Positions 32,711 to 43,200 of a stretch of DNA of 64,000 nucleotides are shown in pieces (the first letter of the stretch is position 1; the number at the start of each line of letters is the position of its first letter). The notes beneath the pieces are model-generated. The model searched no databases. It was not told where the DNA came from and saw nothing but the letters and a program-made list of their open reading frames with translations. A program made the position numbers and the translations under genes. Source of the stretch: SIG78 sp045587205 (GTDB taxonomy: Bacteria; Verrucomicrobiota; Lentisphaeria; Victivallales; Victivallaceae). The stretch covers positions 1-64,000 of the forward strand of contig JAZNBV010000074.1 in NCBI GenBank assembly GCA_045587205.1. Reading direction: 5' to 3'.

Positions 32711-35689
32711 ATGAAGACGCTGTTTTTGGGGATGATAGCAGCACTTTCTGCTATGGTAGTGAAAGCTGATTTCGGAGATCCGAAAATCGCCCGCAGTATC
32801 AAGATTGATCCGGCAGAAAAAATGGTTCTGGTTGAAAACGGTAAAAGCAACTGCGTTATTGTGCTGTCAGAAAATGCTTCGCCCACCGCCGGATTTGCCG
32901 CCGGAGAGTTGAGTAAATTTCTGAAGTTGGCAGCCGGAGCTGATGTTCCGGTGGTGAAAACAGCCGACCCGGATAAAATTTCCATATTTGTCGGTTCGGG
33001 CGCAGATGTAAGCAAACTCCCGCGCGACGGGTTCATTATCAGAGGTTCCGGTAAAAAGATCGTTATTGCCGGTAAGGACGATGCGGTTTATGTGCCTTGC
33101 GCCAAAAGGAAAAAGTGGGGCGATTACTTTGAGCGTGCCACACTTTTCGGAGTGTATGATTTTCTGGAACGCTTTGTCAATATCCGTTTTGTTTTCCCCG
33201 GTAAATACGGTACGGCAGTGCCGCATTTCAGCAAACTGGAAGTTCCGGCAATGGATATTGTCGAACGCCCGGACAACATTGTCCGCAGCATATCGTGGAA
33301 CGAAGGCACCTGGTACGAAGATCTGGATCCGGAAAAAGCTGTGAGCCGCCGCCGGCTCAATACCTACCGGTTGCGTATGCAGACAGATTATGTGCCCAAC
33401 TGCCACGGATTGAGCCGTATGGCGTATATTGAACGCTTTGCCGAAACTCATCCGGAATACTTTATTTTGCGTGAAAACGGCACCCGCAGTGTCAGCATCA
33501 CTGAAAAAATGGGCGGTCAGCTCTGTTTCAGCAGCGGCATTGTTGAAGAGATCTACCAGGATGCCAAAGCTTTTCTGCTGGGCAAACCGGCGGCTTCCCG
33601 CGGGATCCGCCACGCCAGATACCGCAATAGGGCCATCTGGGATGCCAATGCCGCCAAGAATAACTTTTTCAACATTATGCCGCAGGATGGGATGCAGCAG
33701 TGTCAGTGTGAAAAATGCAAAGCTCTTGCCGCCAAGGACAAAGACTGGTTGAGTAAACAGGTCTGGCAGATGACCGTGGATGCGGCAAACCGCCTCAAAA
33801 AAGAAAATGTTCCCGGCTATCTGACCCAGATGGCTTACGGCAAAATGTGTACGATCCCGCCGTGCGATATACCGGATAACGTGCTGCTGATGGTGGCTGT
33901 GACCGGTCCGTGGCAGCTTAAAATGCCCAACGGTTGGAAGAATTCTGTGGAACTGGTGGATAACTGGATAAAGAAACGCAACGGCAGAAAAATCTGGCTC
34001 TGGACCTATGTGAACAAGCGGCTGGGCAGAGCTATCAAAAATGCACCTTGCGGCACACCGCGCGCAGTCGGTAATTTTTACAGCGAAATGAAAGACCGTT
34101 CATTCGGGTCATTTATGGAAACTGAAACCGACCGGGCGATCCTGCAGATGTTCAACTGGTATGTATTCAGCAAACTTATGTGGAACAAAGACCTGGATGT
34201 TGATACAATTATTATGGATGCCTACAGAGCACTTTATGGTGCCGGGGCTGAAGAGATGGATAAATTCTTCCGGATCTTTGAAGATATCTGGCTGAAAAAG
34301 ATTATGGGCAATGTCATTATGAGCGATATCGGACCCATTTCGATCCAGCCGACCGACTACGAATTGTGGAACAATGTTTACACAGCAGAAGTTTTTGCCA
34401 AGCTCGAAGGTCATCTTGCCGCCGCGCTCCGCAAAGCTGCCAAAGATAAAAATGCTGTGGAACGCATCAAGTTTATCGGCAACGAATATCTGGGTAAATT
34501 CAAGCAGACATATCAGGATTTTCTGGTTCAGCAGAAAGCATTGGATAAACTCTGCAAGCAGATCAAACCGGTTGCCGATAACACTCTGACTCTGGACGGC
34601 AAAGTCAGTGAAGAAGCCTGGAAAAATGCTGATATAATCTATCTGCGCGGTATAAAAAATGCACCGACCGCGGTCAGCACGGCAGTGCGTCTGCTGCGCG
34701 ACAGCAAAAATCTTTATATATCTTATGTTTGCGAAGAACCTGAAATGGCAAATACTTACGCGCCGAAACTTGCACACGATGAGTTCAATGTCTGGCAGAG
34801 CAATTCCGCTGAATTCTTTATCAGCCCTGACGGCAGCCGCAAAAATTATTTCCATTTTATCGTTTCGCAGGCTGGAAATTATACCGATGCCAAATATACA
34901 TCTGACAAAAAAGACAAGCGCCGCGATGCTGCGTGGAACAGCAACGCAGTCGTAAAAATTGACAATCAGGAAAAATCCTGGTCTATGGAAATGGCTGTTC
35001 CGCTTGCCAGTCTCGGCAGGATCGATCCTGAAAATATTGCAGCTGATTTTGCCCGCAACCGTATCCATAAAGGACTGGCGGCCGGTACCAGATATTATAA
35101 CTGGAGTCCCTATGCACGCAAATATCACGACTATATCAACTTTGGCAGACTTACCTTTGATCCCGTAAAAGACAATAACCTTTTCCAATCCGGTACATTT
35201 GAAAATTGCGACATCCGCGGGCGTGTGATCACCCGGTTCGATGATAAAGGCAAGATGCTGGATAAGCAGCTCTGGTTTGCCGATCCGAAAACTGTAAAGT
35301 GTGTATCGCTAGATAAAAACGATTTTCTGTTCGACGGTCAGAGTCTCCGGATCGACAATCCGGAAAGCAAATCAGTGTTTGTGGCGCAGTATCTGCCGCC
35401 GGTGCTTGATCCGGAGAAAACTTACCGGGTGACTTTCTCGGTCAAGGGCAAAGTCAATAAACCGGCGAATTATTCGTGGATCACAGTAGTGATAACCGCC
35501 GGCAGCGAACGGTTTTCAATGCTCAATCCCGCCATTGTCAGCAGCTGCGAATGGACAACATACAGCGCAACTTTCAAGCCCGGCAAAACCTATTTGAAAA
35601 ATAAACTGTGCTGTATAAGACTTTACAGCTACAAGTATAACGGTACAGTGTGGTTTGACGGTATAAGAATCGAAGAAGTTAAAGAGTAA
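32711..35689 (+). CDS. Secreted DUF4838 protein with CBM9-like domain
   Basis: A 992-residue exported protein. The signal peptide MKTLFLGMIAALSAMVVKA ends near residue 19. An alpha-glucuronidase-like N-terminal domain (about 40-140) is followed by a DUF4838 barrel-like region with its signature PQDGMQQCQCEKCKAL (about 320-335). A CBM9-like domain (about 623-816, starting LTLDGKVSEEAWKNAD) comes next, and a beta-sandwich module resembling carbohydrate-binding domains ends the chain (about 840-992). Function is unproven; the family sits among glycoside hydrolases and is thought to act on polysaccharides. It is first in the array, behind a strong promoter and an AGAAAGGA site. Confidence 0.85.
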   Translation: MKTLFLGMIAALSAMVVKADFGDPKIARSIKIDPAEKMVLVENGKSNCVIVLSENASPTAGFAAGELSKFLKLAAGADVPVVKTADPDKISIFVGSGADVSKLPRDGFIIRGSGKKIVIAGKDDAVYVPCAKRKKWGDYFERATLFGVYDFLERFVNIRFVFPGKYGTAVPHFSKLEVPAMDIVERPDNIVRSISWNEGTWYEDLDPEKAVSRRRLNTYRLRMQTDYVPNCHGLSRMAYIERFAETHPEYFILRENGTRSVSITEKMGGQLCFSSGIVEEIYQDAKAFLLGKPAASRGIRHARYRNRAIWDANAAKNNFFNIMPQDGMQQCQCEKCKALAAKDKDWLSKQVWQMTVDAANRLKKENVPGYLTQMAYGKMCTIPPCDIPDNVLLMVAVTGPWQLKMPNGWKNSVELVDNWIKKRNGRKIWLWTYVNKRLGRAIKNAPCGTPRAVGNFYSEMKDRSFGSFMETETDRAILQMFNWYVFSKLMWNKDLDVDTIIMDAYRALYGAGAEEMDKFFRIFEDIWLKKIMGNVIMSDIGPISIQPTDYELWNNVYTAEVFAKLEGHLAAALRKAAKDKNAVERIKFIGNEYLGKFKQTYQDFLVQQKALDKLCKQIKPVADNTLTLDGKVSEEAWKNADIIYLRGIKNAPTAVSTAVRLLRDSKNLYISYVCEEPEMANTYAPKLAHDEFNVWQSNSAEFFISPDGSRKNYFHFIVSQAGNYTDAKYTSDKKDKRRDAAWNSNAVVKIDNQEKSWSMEMAVPLASLGRIDPENIAADFARNRIHKGLAAGTRYYNWSPYARKYHDYINFGRLTFDPVKDNNLFQSGTFENCDIRGRVITRFDDKGKMLDKQLWFADPKTVKCVSLDKNDFLFDGQSLRIDNPESKSVFVAQYLPPVLDPEKTYRVTFSVKGKVNKPANYSWITVVITAGSERFSMLNPAIVSSCEWTTYSATFKPGKTYLKNKLCCIRLYSYKYNGTVWFDGIRIEEVKE

Positions 35690-35720
35690 TTGTATAAAAC
35701 ATAAGAGGATTTTTTCAGAA

Positions 35721-38720
35721 ATGATAAAATATTGTTCAGTACTGGCTGCCGGATGTCTGGCGCTTTCGGCTGCGGCGTGGGATATGCCTTTGAGCAAGTA
35801 TGCGCAAAGACATACTTTTGAAAAACGCGCTCTTGCAGGGTCTAAAAACTTAAAATTGCTTGAATACAGCCAGGGGAACAAGGCATTGAGTATTCCCAGT
35901 AATGCCTATGCTTACGGACGGTTAGCGTTTCCCGGCGGCAAGTGCGGAACAATTACGGTGTGTTTTGACTGCAAATGGCAAAGCCCGGCCCAAAAGAACA
36001 GTGCCTCATTAACGCTTTCGTTCCGCGCTCCCGGCAAGGGTAACGGCTCCGCCGGTTCGGTAAATGCGGTTATTGATGCTGCCGGCAAGTGGCAGCGGAT
36101 ACGCAAAGTTTTTGATGTTTCAGAAAAGGCAGAAGCCGTGCAGTTCATTTTCAGAGCCAGAGGCGACAGCAACGCGCTTCTGATTGATAATCTGGAAATA
36201 GTCTATACATCTGATGTCGTCAGCGTGCCGGTTTCCGCTGTGCCGGTGAATTTCAATGCGGACAATGAAAATAAATGCTGGAACCCGCAAACCGGATCCG
36301 GCGGTATGTTTACGCAGCTTGTGCCGTCGCGCGCTGCTTGTTTTATGCAGTTTGCGGCTGATAAGAAAGGTCTGTACATACTGTACAACAACTTTGTTGA
36401 TCCGCAGCGTCTTACAGTCAAAGCCGCGAAACGCGACGGCGCTGTGTATGATGACGATGCCAACGAAATACTCTTTTTTGATGAAGGCCGCCAGACCGGT
36501 TGGCAGTTTATGCTCAATGCAGCCGGCGTTCCGTGGGATGGCGTTCTTTATCAGCGTATGCACGGCGATCCCTGGCGCAGTGACAGCAAGTGGAACAACA
36601 GTGATTGGAAATATGCTGCCAAAGTAAAGAAAAACGGCTTTGAAACCCGCTTTTTCATTCCGTGGAAACTTTTGAATATCGATCCGGCAAAGGGCGGTGA
36701 ACTGCTTTTTAATGCCGGCGGAGATTATCCGGCATTCGGTGAATTCCCCAAATGGAACGTTTACCGCGGCACCCGTTTTGATCTGGCAAAATTCGGCAAG
36801 ATCAAAGTGGAGAATAATCAAGTCACATTTTCACGGGTACGCAATGTTGAAGCGTTGAAATACGATATTCCCCGCAAAAATGCCAAGTACCGGGAATTGC
36901 TTGAAACCGGCACTCCCGGCAATTACCGGATAGCGATGTTTACACACGACCTCGGACGGCACAATTTTTCAAAAGAGTTGATGAAAAATACTTCTGATGA
37001 AAAATTTAAGGCTTATCAGGATGAGATTTTCCGCGTTTACAAGGAATTGGGCATCGGCGGACCGAATTGGCCCCATACATTTTATTACGGTCGTGACCGG
37101 ATGATGAAATTGTACGAACAGGGTATGCGTTTCCCGATGAGCTTGGGCAACAGTTCGCGTACAATGAAAGCCAAGCGCGAAGGCGCCACATTGGTAAATC
37201 CCCACAGCCGCAGCGGGGTGGATTCCAACGACCCGGTATTTGTCAAGATATTGACCGACAGTATTTATGCTTACCGCGACCTTCGCGACTATGAATTTAT
37301 CAAAAAATCGCTTTCTTTTGTTATGGGCGTGGATGAGCCGACCAACTCGGTGGAGATATGCTACGATCCCAATCAGAATAAAGAAAATGTTGCAGCTCTT
37401 AAAGTTATTGACGAAAAAGTACGCAAAGATTACGGATTCGGCAAATTCGGCATACCGTTTTTCAGCGAGGTATCTGCTGCGGATCTGCCATTTGCCCGGA
37501 TCGCGTTCTACCGCTACTGGAACTGTGAATTGGTCAAAAATTTCACCAAACTTCAGAAAGTTGTAAAAGAGGTGTTCCCCGATACAATAATGAACATCTT
37601 TGACGATAACAACTGTTCCGGACAGAGTACCATTGATGCGGCGCTGTACAACGGTACAGCAGAATTGATTGCGGTGGATACATACCCTACGAGTACCTGT
37701 GCATCTTATGGTATGGCGCGTGCGCTTTATCACACCGGGTTCTCCTGCCGCGTGCTGGGCGATCTGGTGCCTTCAGCTAAACTTATGGTCATTCCGCAGG
37801 GATTTGTCTATCACGGCGGTCACGGCAATGATGCGGCAATGCGCGAATGGGTCAGTCAGGCGCTCAAAAACGGTGCCGACTGGTTTATGTGGTACAGTGA
37901 TAATGCTGTGACGCAGATTTTTAAAGATTTTTCTGATATGCTGGAAATTTCTGCAGAGCTCAAGCAGATGGATAAACTTGTGCTGCCGGAAAAGACCGAT
38001 ACATTGCTGTTTTATTCCTGCTATGACAAGTGGGCAAAAGCCGACCGGGCGATGCACTCGACTTATTCGGTCTATGTGATGCTTGCTGAAGTACTTGGCT
38101 GCAACTTCAGGATGATTTCTGAAAGCACCGTGGAACGCGGCGATGTGAAACTTGATGATTACAAACTTATGTATATACCTGCAATGACTTACACTGCGCC
38201 GGAACTTTCAGAAAAAATCGCCGCGTGGGTACGCAACGGCGGTACTCTGGTTACATTTGATCCGCATTTTATGATGTATAACAGCGATGGATCATTCAAC
38301 CGTAACCGTCAGGAACTTACCGGTATGACAAGCGGAGCTATGCCGGTCAAAAAAGGTCAGTGCGGCACTCTTCTGTACAGCGGCAAAACTCTGCCGATGG
38401 CACAGATCACCAATGCTCCCAGTCTGCCGGGCAACAGTTTCTACGCGTTTGATCCCGGCAAAGTTGCCGGCAAAGTCATTGCCCGTTATCAGGATAAGAG
38501 TCCGGCGGCGTGGCAGCGCAACATCGGCAAAGGTAAAGTCATAGCTTTTGCCATTCAGCCCTTTGCCGGTTCTGATCTGGTGAGCCGGCCGGGGGCGTGG
38601 CGCGATTTCTTTGCTCAACTTGCCCGGGAACATAACGAAGCAATCGATTTGCCGGTGCGGGATTTCCTTATGCCCAAACCGCCGGCACGCATCAAACTCA
38701 AGAAAATACTTGGCAATTAA
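35721..38720 (+). CDS. Secreted GH42-like glycoside hydrolase, paralogue 1
   Basis: A 999-residue exported protein with a signal peptide ending about AAAW at residue 20. The N-terminal beta-sandwich (about 20-165) and a CBM9-like domain (about 170-375) precede a barrel (about 400-740) with a candidate acid/base Glu539 in VMGVDEPTN and a later IAVDTYPTS segment. Residues about 755-860 resemble the beta-galactosidase trimerisation domain of GH42 (LLFYSCYDKWAKADRA...MLAEVLG...YIPAMTY...GGTLVTFDP). It shares most of this layout with the gene at 40241. Exact GH family and substrate are unknown. It follows the DUF4838 gene by 31 bases and is probably co-transcribed. Confidence 0.8.
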   Translation: MIKYCSVLAAGCLALSAAAWDMPLSKYAQRHTFEKRALAGSKNLKLLEYSQGNKALSIPSNAYAYGRLAFPGGKCGTITVCFDCKWQSPAQKNSASLTLSFRAPGKGNGSAGSVNAVIDAAGKWQRIRKVFDVSEKAEAVQFIFRARGDSNALLIDNLEIVYTSDVVSVPVSAVPVNFNADNENKCWNPQTGSGGMFTQLVPSRAACFMQFAADKKGLYILYNNFVDPQRLTVKAAKRDGAVYDDDANEILFFDEGRQTGWQFMLNAAGVPWDGVLYQRMHGDPWRSDSKWNNSDWKYAAKVKKNGFETRFFIPWKLLNIDPAKGGELLFNAGGDYPAFGEFPKWNVYRGTRFDLAKFGKIKVENNQVTFSRVRNVEALKYDIPRKNAKYRELLETGTPGNYRIAMFTHDLGRHNFSKELMKNTSDEKFKAYQDEIFRVYKELGIGGPNWPHTFYYGRDRMMKLYEQGMRFPMSLGNSSRTMKAKREGATLVNPHSRSGVDSNDPVFVKILTDSIYAYRDLRDYEFIKKSLSFVMGVDEPTNSVEICYDPNQNKENVAALKVIDEKVRKDYGFGKFGIPFFSEVSAADLPFARIAFYRYWNCELVKNFTKLQKVVKEVFPDTIMNIFDDNNCSGQSTIDAALYNGTAELIAVDTYPTSTCASYGMARALYHTGFSCRVLGDLVPSAKLMVIPQGFVYHGGHGNDAAMREWVSQALKNGADWFMWYSDNAVTQIFKDFSDMLEISAELKQMDKLVLPEKTDTLLFYSCYDKWAKADRAMHSTYSVYVMLAEVLGCNFRMISESTVERGDVKLDDYKLMYIPAMTYTAPELSEKIAAWVRNGGTLVTFDPHFMMYNSDGSFNRNRQELTGMTSGAMPVKKGQCGTLLYSGKTLPMAQITNAPSLPGNSFYAFDPGKVAGKVIARYQDKSPAAWQRNIGKGKVIAFAIQPFAGSDLVSRPGAWRDFFAQLAREHNEAIDLPVRDFLMPKPPARIKLKKILGN

Positions 38721-38739
38721 GCAAAAACAAGCTATATTA
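38711..38739 (+). promoter_or_regulatory. Putative internal promoter before the secreted PHP gene
   Basis: TTGGCA (38711-38716) overlaps the end of the preceding coding region. A 17-base spacer leads to TATATT (38734-38739), 38 bases before the start. Confidence 0.5.
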
Positions 38740-38776
38740 ACTGCTTGAATAATCTCAAAAGTATGTGGTTCGAAAA

Positions 38777-40201
38777 ATGAAGAAGTTTCTTGCAATGCTC
38801 CTCGGGCTGCCGATGACTGCTGCTGCGGCGGCTGATCTGCCGCTGCGCGCCTGTTTTTTGTTTGATCAGCGGATTTGGCTGACCGGAGAAGGCAGTGCCG
38901 CAGAGCGCATAAGTCTGGATAAAGAGAGTATATATGCCGGATCGCGTTCGGTAAAAATTGAACATACCGGCAGGAATTCGACTTATCGATGTTTGCTTTC
39001 TATGCCCTGCAAGCCGGGTGATCTGCAGGTCAGATTCTATATTCAGGGAACAGCCGCCGGTCAAGGCTCTTTGTGTGTCAACTTCAATTCGCCCGGCGGC
39101 AAAAGTGGTTCTGTTGGCAATTGGAAATCAAAGTTTTCTTTTGACGGAGAGTGGAGTACGGTGGATCTGCGTGCCAAAGTGCCGCAGAATACCGGAGCTG
39201 TGGAGCTGGTATTTTCTTTCAACGGCGCGGATAATATTATCCATATAAATACGCTTTATGTAGGATTCAAAGCCTTTGATGAAGCTGAAAATGCGTATAA
39301 ATACAGCAAGACTATGGATTTTTACGGTAAAAAGCTGAATGTTTACCGGGCGAATCTGCATACTCATTCTAAAACATCTGATGGACTCTTTACTCCGCAG
39401 GAAGTTGTGGATATGTACTCTGCGGCGGGATATGATGTTCTGGCATTCAGCGATCACTGGAAGACCAATGATGTAAAATTGCTGGATAATAAAGGTATGA
39501 CACTTATTTCGGGTATGGAACTGCACCCGATGGGGCCGCGCGGGATTATGTGGCATCTGCTGGCACTGAATGTACCGTACGGTCATCCCGGAGAGTACGA
39601 AAGTGCCCAGCAGGCAATCGATTCGGTGCGTGCCGCCGGAGGAATTGTTTTTGTGGCGCATCCGTACTGGAGCGGCCTTACGCGCGAAGAGATTGCTCCG
39701 CTTAAAAATGTAAGCGGTATAGAGGTATATAATACCAGTACCCGCTACATCGGCAAAGAGTACAATATGAATGTGTGGGACGATCTGCTGGATGCCGGTT
39801 TTGATTACCCCGCTCTGGCGGTGGATGATATGCATACCTGGCAGGATCGCTTTTTCGGCTGGACGATGATTCTGGCAGAAGATAAATCTCCGCAATCGAT
39901 TATGAAAGCACTTGCCAATGGTGATTTTTATGCTACGCAAGGACCGGAAATCAAAAGTTTGAGTTACGAAAACGGTATTTTCCGCGCCACATTTTCACCT
40001 GCCGCCCGGGTTATGGTTATGACCAACCGGGGCAGGGGGGTAGGGTCGTGCGTGGAAGATGTCTGCGGGGTTCTTGCCAAGACCGCTACTGAAGTCGAAA
40101 TCAATATTGCCAAATGGCGCAAACCCGGTGATTACTTCCGCTTGCAGATATGTGACGACAAAGGTCGTTACGCCTGGAGCAATCCAATAAGAGTGAAATA
40201 A
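38777..40201 (+). CDS. Secreted PHP-domain protein with N-terminal beta-sandwich module
   Basis: A 474-residue exported protein (signal peptide MKKFLAMLLGLPMTAAAAA). Residues about 20-165 form a beta-sandwich module closely similar to the N-terminus of the gene at 40241: both have LTG-G-A, VPQN-G and F-F-GA-NIIH/NVIH blocks. Residues about 188-400 are a PHP metal-dependent phosphoesterase domain with metal ligands His195 and His197 (LHTHSK), Asp226/His227 (FSDHW), Glu248 (GMELHP), His295 (AHPYW), and Asp351/His353 (VDDMHTW). A small C-terminal strand domain follows. PHP domains usually act in the cytoplasm, so export and fusion to a putative glycan-binding module are unusual. It may remove phosphate from, or otherwise hydrolyse, an extracellular glycan. 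Confidence 0.85.
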   Translation: MKKFLAMLLGLPMTAAAAADLPLRACFLFDQRIWLTGEGSAAERISLDKESIYAGSRSVKIEHTGRNSTYRCLLSMPCKPGDLQVRFYIQGTAAGQGSLCVNFNSPGGKSGSVGNWKSKFSFDGEWSTVDLRAKVPQNTGAVELVFSFNGADNIIHINTLYVGFKAFDEAENAYKYSKTMDFYGKKLNVYRANLHTHSKTSDGLFTPQEVVDMYSAAGYDVLAFSDHWKTNDVKLLDNKGMTLISGMELHPMGPRGIMWHLLALNVPYGHPGEYESAQQAIDSVRAAGGIVFVAHPYWSGLTREEIAPLKNVSGIEVYNTSTRYIGKEYNMNVWDDLLDAGFDYPALAVDDMHTWQDRFFGWTMILAEDKSPQSIMKALANGDFYATQGPEIKSLSYENGIFRATFSPAARVMVMTNRGRGVGSCVEDVCGVLAKTATEVEINIAKWRKPGDYFRLQICDDKGRYAWSNPIRVK

Positions 40202-40240
40202 ATATTTTTCAAATATCAACAACCACGAAAAGGTGATTTT

Positions 40241-43200
40241 ATGAAAAAGTTACTTATGATCGGGCTGTCGTTGCTGACAGCGGGTGTTATCGCTGCGGAT
40301 TTGCCGATGCGTAATGTGTTCAAGTTTGACAAGCGGGTCTGGTTAACCGGTTCCGGCGCTGCCAATAATCGTATGAGTCTGGATCCTGCCGCCAAATATG
40401 AAGGCCAGGGATCGGTCAAATTGGTTCACACCGGCAAAAGTTCCACCTGGTACGGCGGGGTGAGTATGACTCTGGAACCGGGCGAACTGCAGATAAAATT
40501 CAATATCAAAGGTTCCGCTGTCGGCAAAGGCGCGTTGCGTATCAACTTCAACCGGCCCGGCGGCGGCAACGGTTCGGCTGGTACCTGGCTGACCCAATTC
40601 CCTGTAACTTCGGATTGGAAAAGCATTGATCTGCGTACCAGAGTGCCGCAGAATGTGGGCTCCATTCAGTTTATTTTTACCTTTGACGGTGCAGAAAATG
40701 TTATCCATTTGAACAACCTTTATTTCGGTTTTGCCGCCGGTGATGATGAGATTCTTGCACAGGATCCCAACTCTGCGCTGCCATTCCAGAAGTGCGAAAT
40801 AACCAAGCCGCCGCGGATGTCTATGACTCCGCTGCACCCCGTGCTTAAAGGTATTGCCACGGTCAAAGAAAATGGCAGAAGTGTGGCGCGGATTATGCGC
40901 GAAAGCAACGGTAAATCCTATGGCGCATATGGTTTTTCAACCACTCTTTTCAACAAGGTTTCCACTCCCGGTACAATGGTGACTACTGTCAAAGGTACCT
41001 ACAGCGGCAAGGCGGGGCAGTTCATTAATACAATGAATTTCAATCTGCCGAAAAAGGGCAATGCTTCTGCCGGCAGTACCCGCAATATCGTAAAGGTCGA
41101 TAACAATTGGAATGGCGAAACTTTCTTCAATGTCGTACCGGTCAACAGCGCTGTGCTCCAGTTTGTTTTCGGACTCAATGTGCCGGTCAACAGCAAGATG
41201 GATATTAAGGAACTCAAACTGGAATATGCTCCTGACAAGATCAATATCAGCAAATTCACACCGCCGTCCTATCTGAATCCCTCCTGGTGGCTCAAGGTCG
41301 ATCAGGGCGATTGCTTCTATATCAGCAGTTCTGCAAAACCGGCAAAGATCCGTACCGCGATCAAGGTCGCTTACGACGATAAAAACCTTTATGTAGGGTA
41401 TATCGGTGCTGAACCTGATATGAAAAGTCTGGTTGCCAACTGTACCAAACGCGATGATGAAAATCTCTGGAAAGATGATGCGTTTGAATTCTTCTTCTAT
41501 GATCCTGAACGCAATGTAGCCAAACAGTTTACAGTAAACAGTATCAACACCCAGTTTGATTGCGAACGCCGTCAGGCACAGGCCGGCGACCCCCACAAAC
41601 CCCATAACTGGGATGGCACGTGGAAGAGCAAGACCTGGAAAAAATATAAATCCTGGGAAGCCGTGTTCACTATTCCGTGGAAAACTCTGGGCTATGACGG
41701 TGTGCCTGCAACCCCGGTGATGGTCAACTTTGCACGCGAACGCTCCGCAACCAGAGAGTACTCGCACTGGAACTGCTACCGCGGTGATTTCGGCGAAGTC
41801 ACCAGCTACGGAACGCTTGATTTTCAGAAAAATACTCTGACTCGTAACCGCAAAATCGAAAAGATCAATTATCAGCCCAAGCGCGCCAAAAAGGAATTTA
41901 CTGCGCTTTTGAGCAATGAAAAGAACGACTGGGTCGGCTGGCTGTGGAACAATGAATACTTTCTCTGCTACCAGCCCAAAGCGATCCAGCAGAAGTATGA
42001 TTTGAAAACTTTTGCGCCGTACCAGAAGTATCTGCTCAAAGAGTGGTCAAAGGCAAAAATGACCGCCACAAGTATGCCTTACACTCACTACAAGCATAAT
42101 ACAGCGCTTACATTTGATGAAACATACGATATCTGCAAAGAGAACAATATCAAATATTCGTATTATATCTGGGTCAATCAGAGCCGTGCCGCCAAAGCCG
42201 GTGCGCTGGGGTACATAGTCTGGAACAACCGCTACTATCATATGGACCCGGCGGACCCGCAGACCAAGGTCGAATTGATCAATGCGGTCGATGCTATTGC
42301 AGCTGATTTTGCCAAAAATCCCAAAAAGAAAGAGATCGTAAAATTCCTTACTTGCTGGGATGAACCTACCAATATGGTAAAATATATTTACAGCCGTACC
42401 CGCAATGTCGATCGCGTAAAGGCTATTGAGGAGTACGAAGCCAAAGCCAGGACCGCCACCGGTTTCGGCAAATACGGCATCGGCGACCTGCAGGGGCTGG
42501 AAGGCAAAGATTCCTGCTTTGAACGCATAACTTTCTGGCGCTACTGGAACAATCTTTTTGCCGAAAATATGAAAGCACTGGCTGACCGCTGTGCCGAAAA
42601 AATCCCCGGTATGGAAGTTATGACTTTCAGCCGCAATAACTGCAGCGGTCTGGACGATGTGGATGTGGCGCTGGCGTCAGCGGATAATATGACCGTCAGC
42701 TGCGACCCGTATCCCACCAGCGCCCGTGCTGCTTACGGTATGGGGCGCGCACTTTATCACAGCGGTTTTTCGGTCAAAATCCTGCGTGACCTTGCTGCTA
42801 AAGGTGCCAAAGTTTCCGCTTACGGTCAGGCTTTTGACTACTGCAGCGGCTGCCCGACCCGCGCTGATTTGCGCGAATGGGCAAGCCAGATATTGAAAAA
42901 CGGCGCCGATCAGCTCAAGTGGTACAGCCACGGTTCGCTCTGGCAGAATCCGGATATTTACAACGAAGCGCTGGATATCCTCCGTCAGGTGGCTGATCTG
43001 CCCAAACTCAAGATCCCGACCGGAACCAAGACCGCGATCTTCTATTCTGATTACGACCGCTGGGGCTTGAATGATGCCCCCAGCCACGCAGCTTACACCA
43101 CTTATGCATTGCTGGGTGAACATCTCGGCAGCTGGTTCCGCTTTGTCAGCAAAAACAACTTTGATCTTACCGGCATAAAACAGCTTTACATTCCCCGGAT

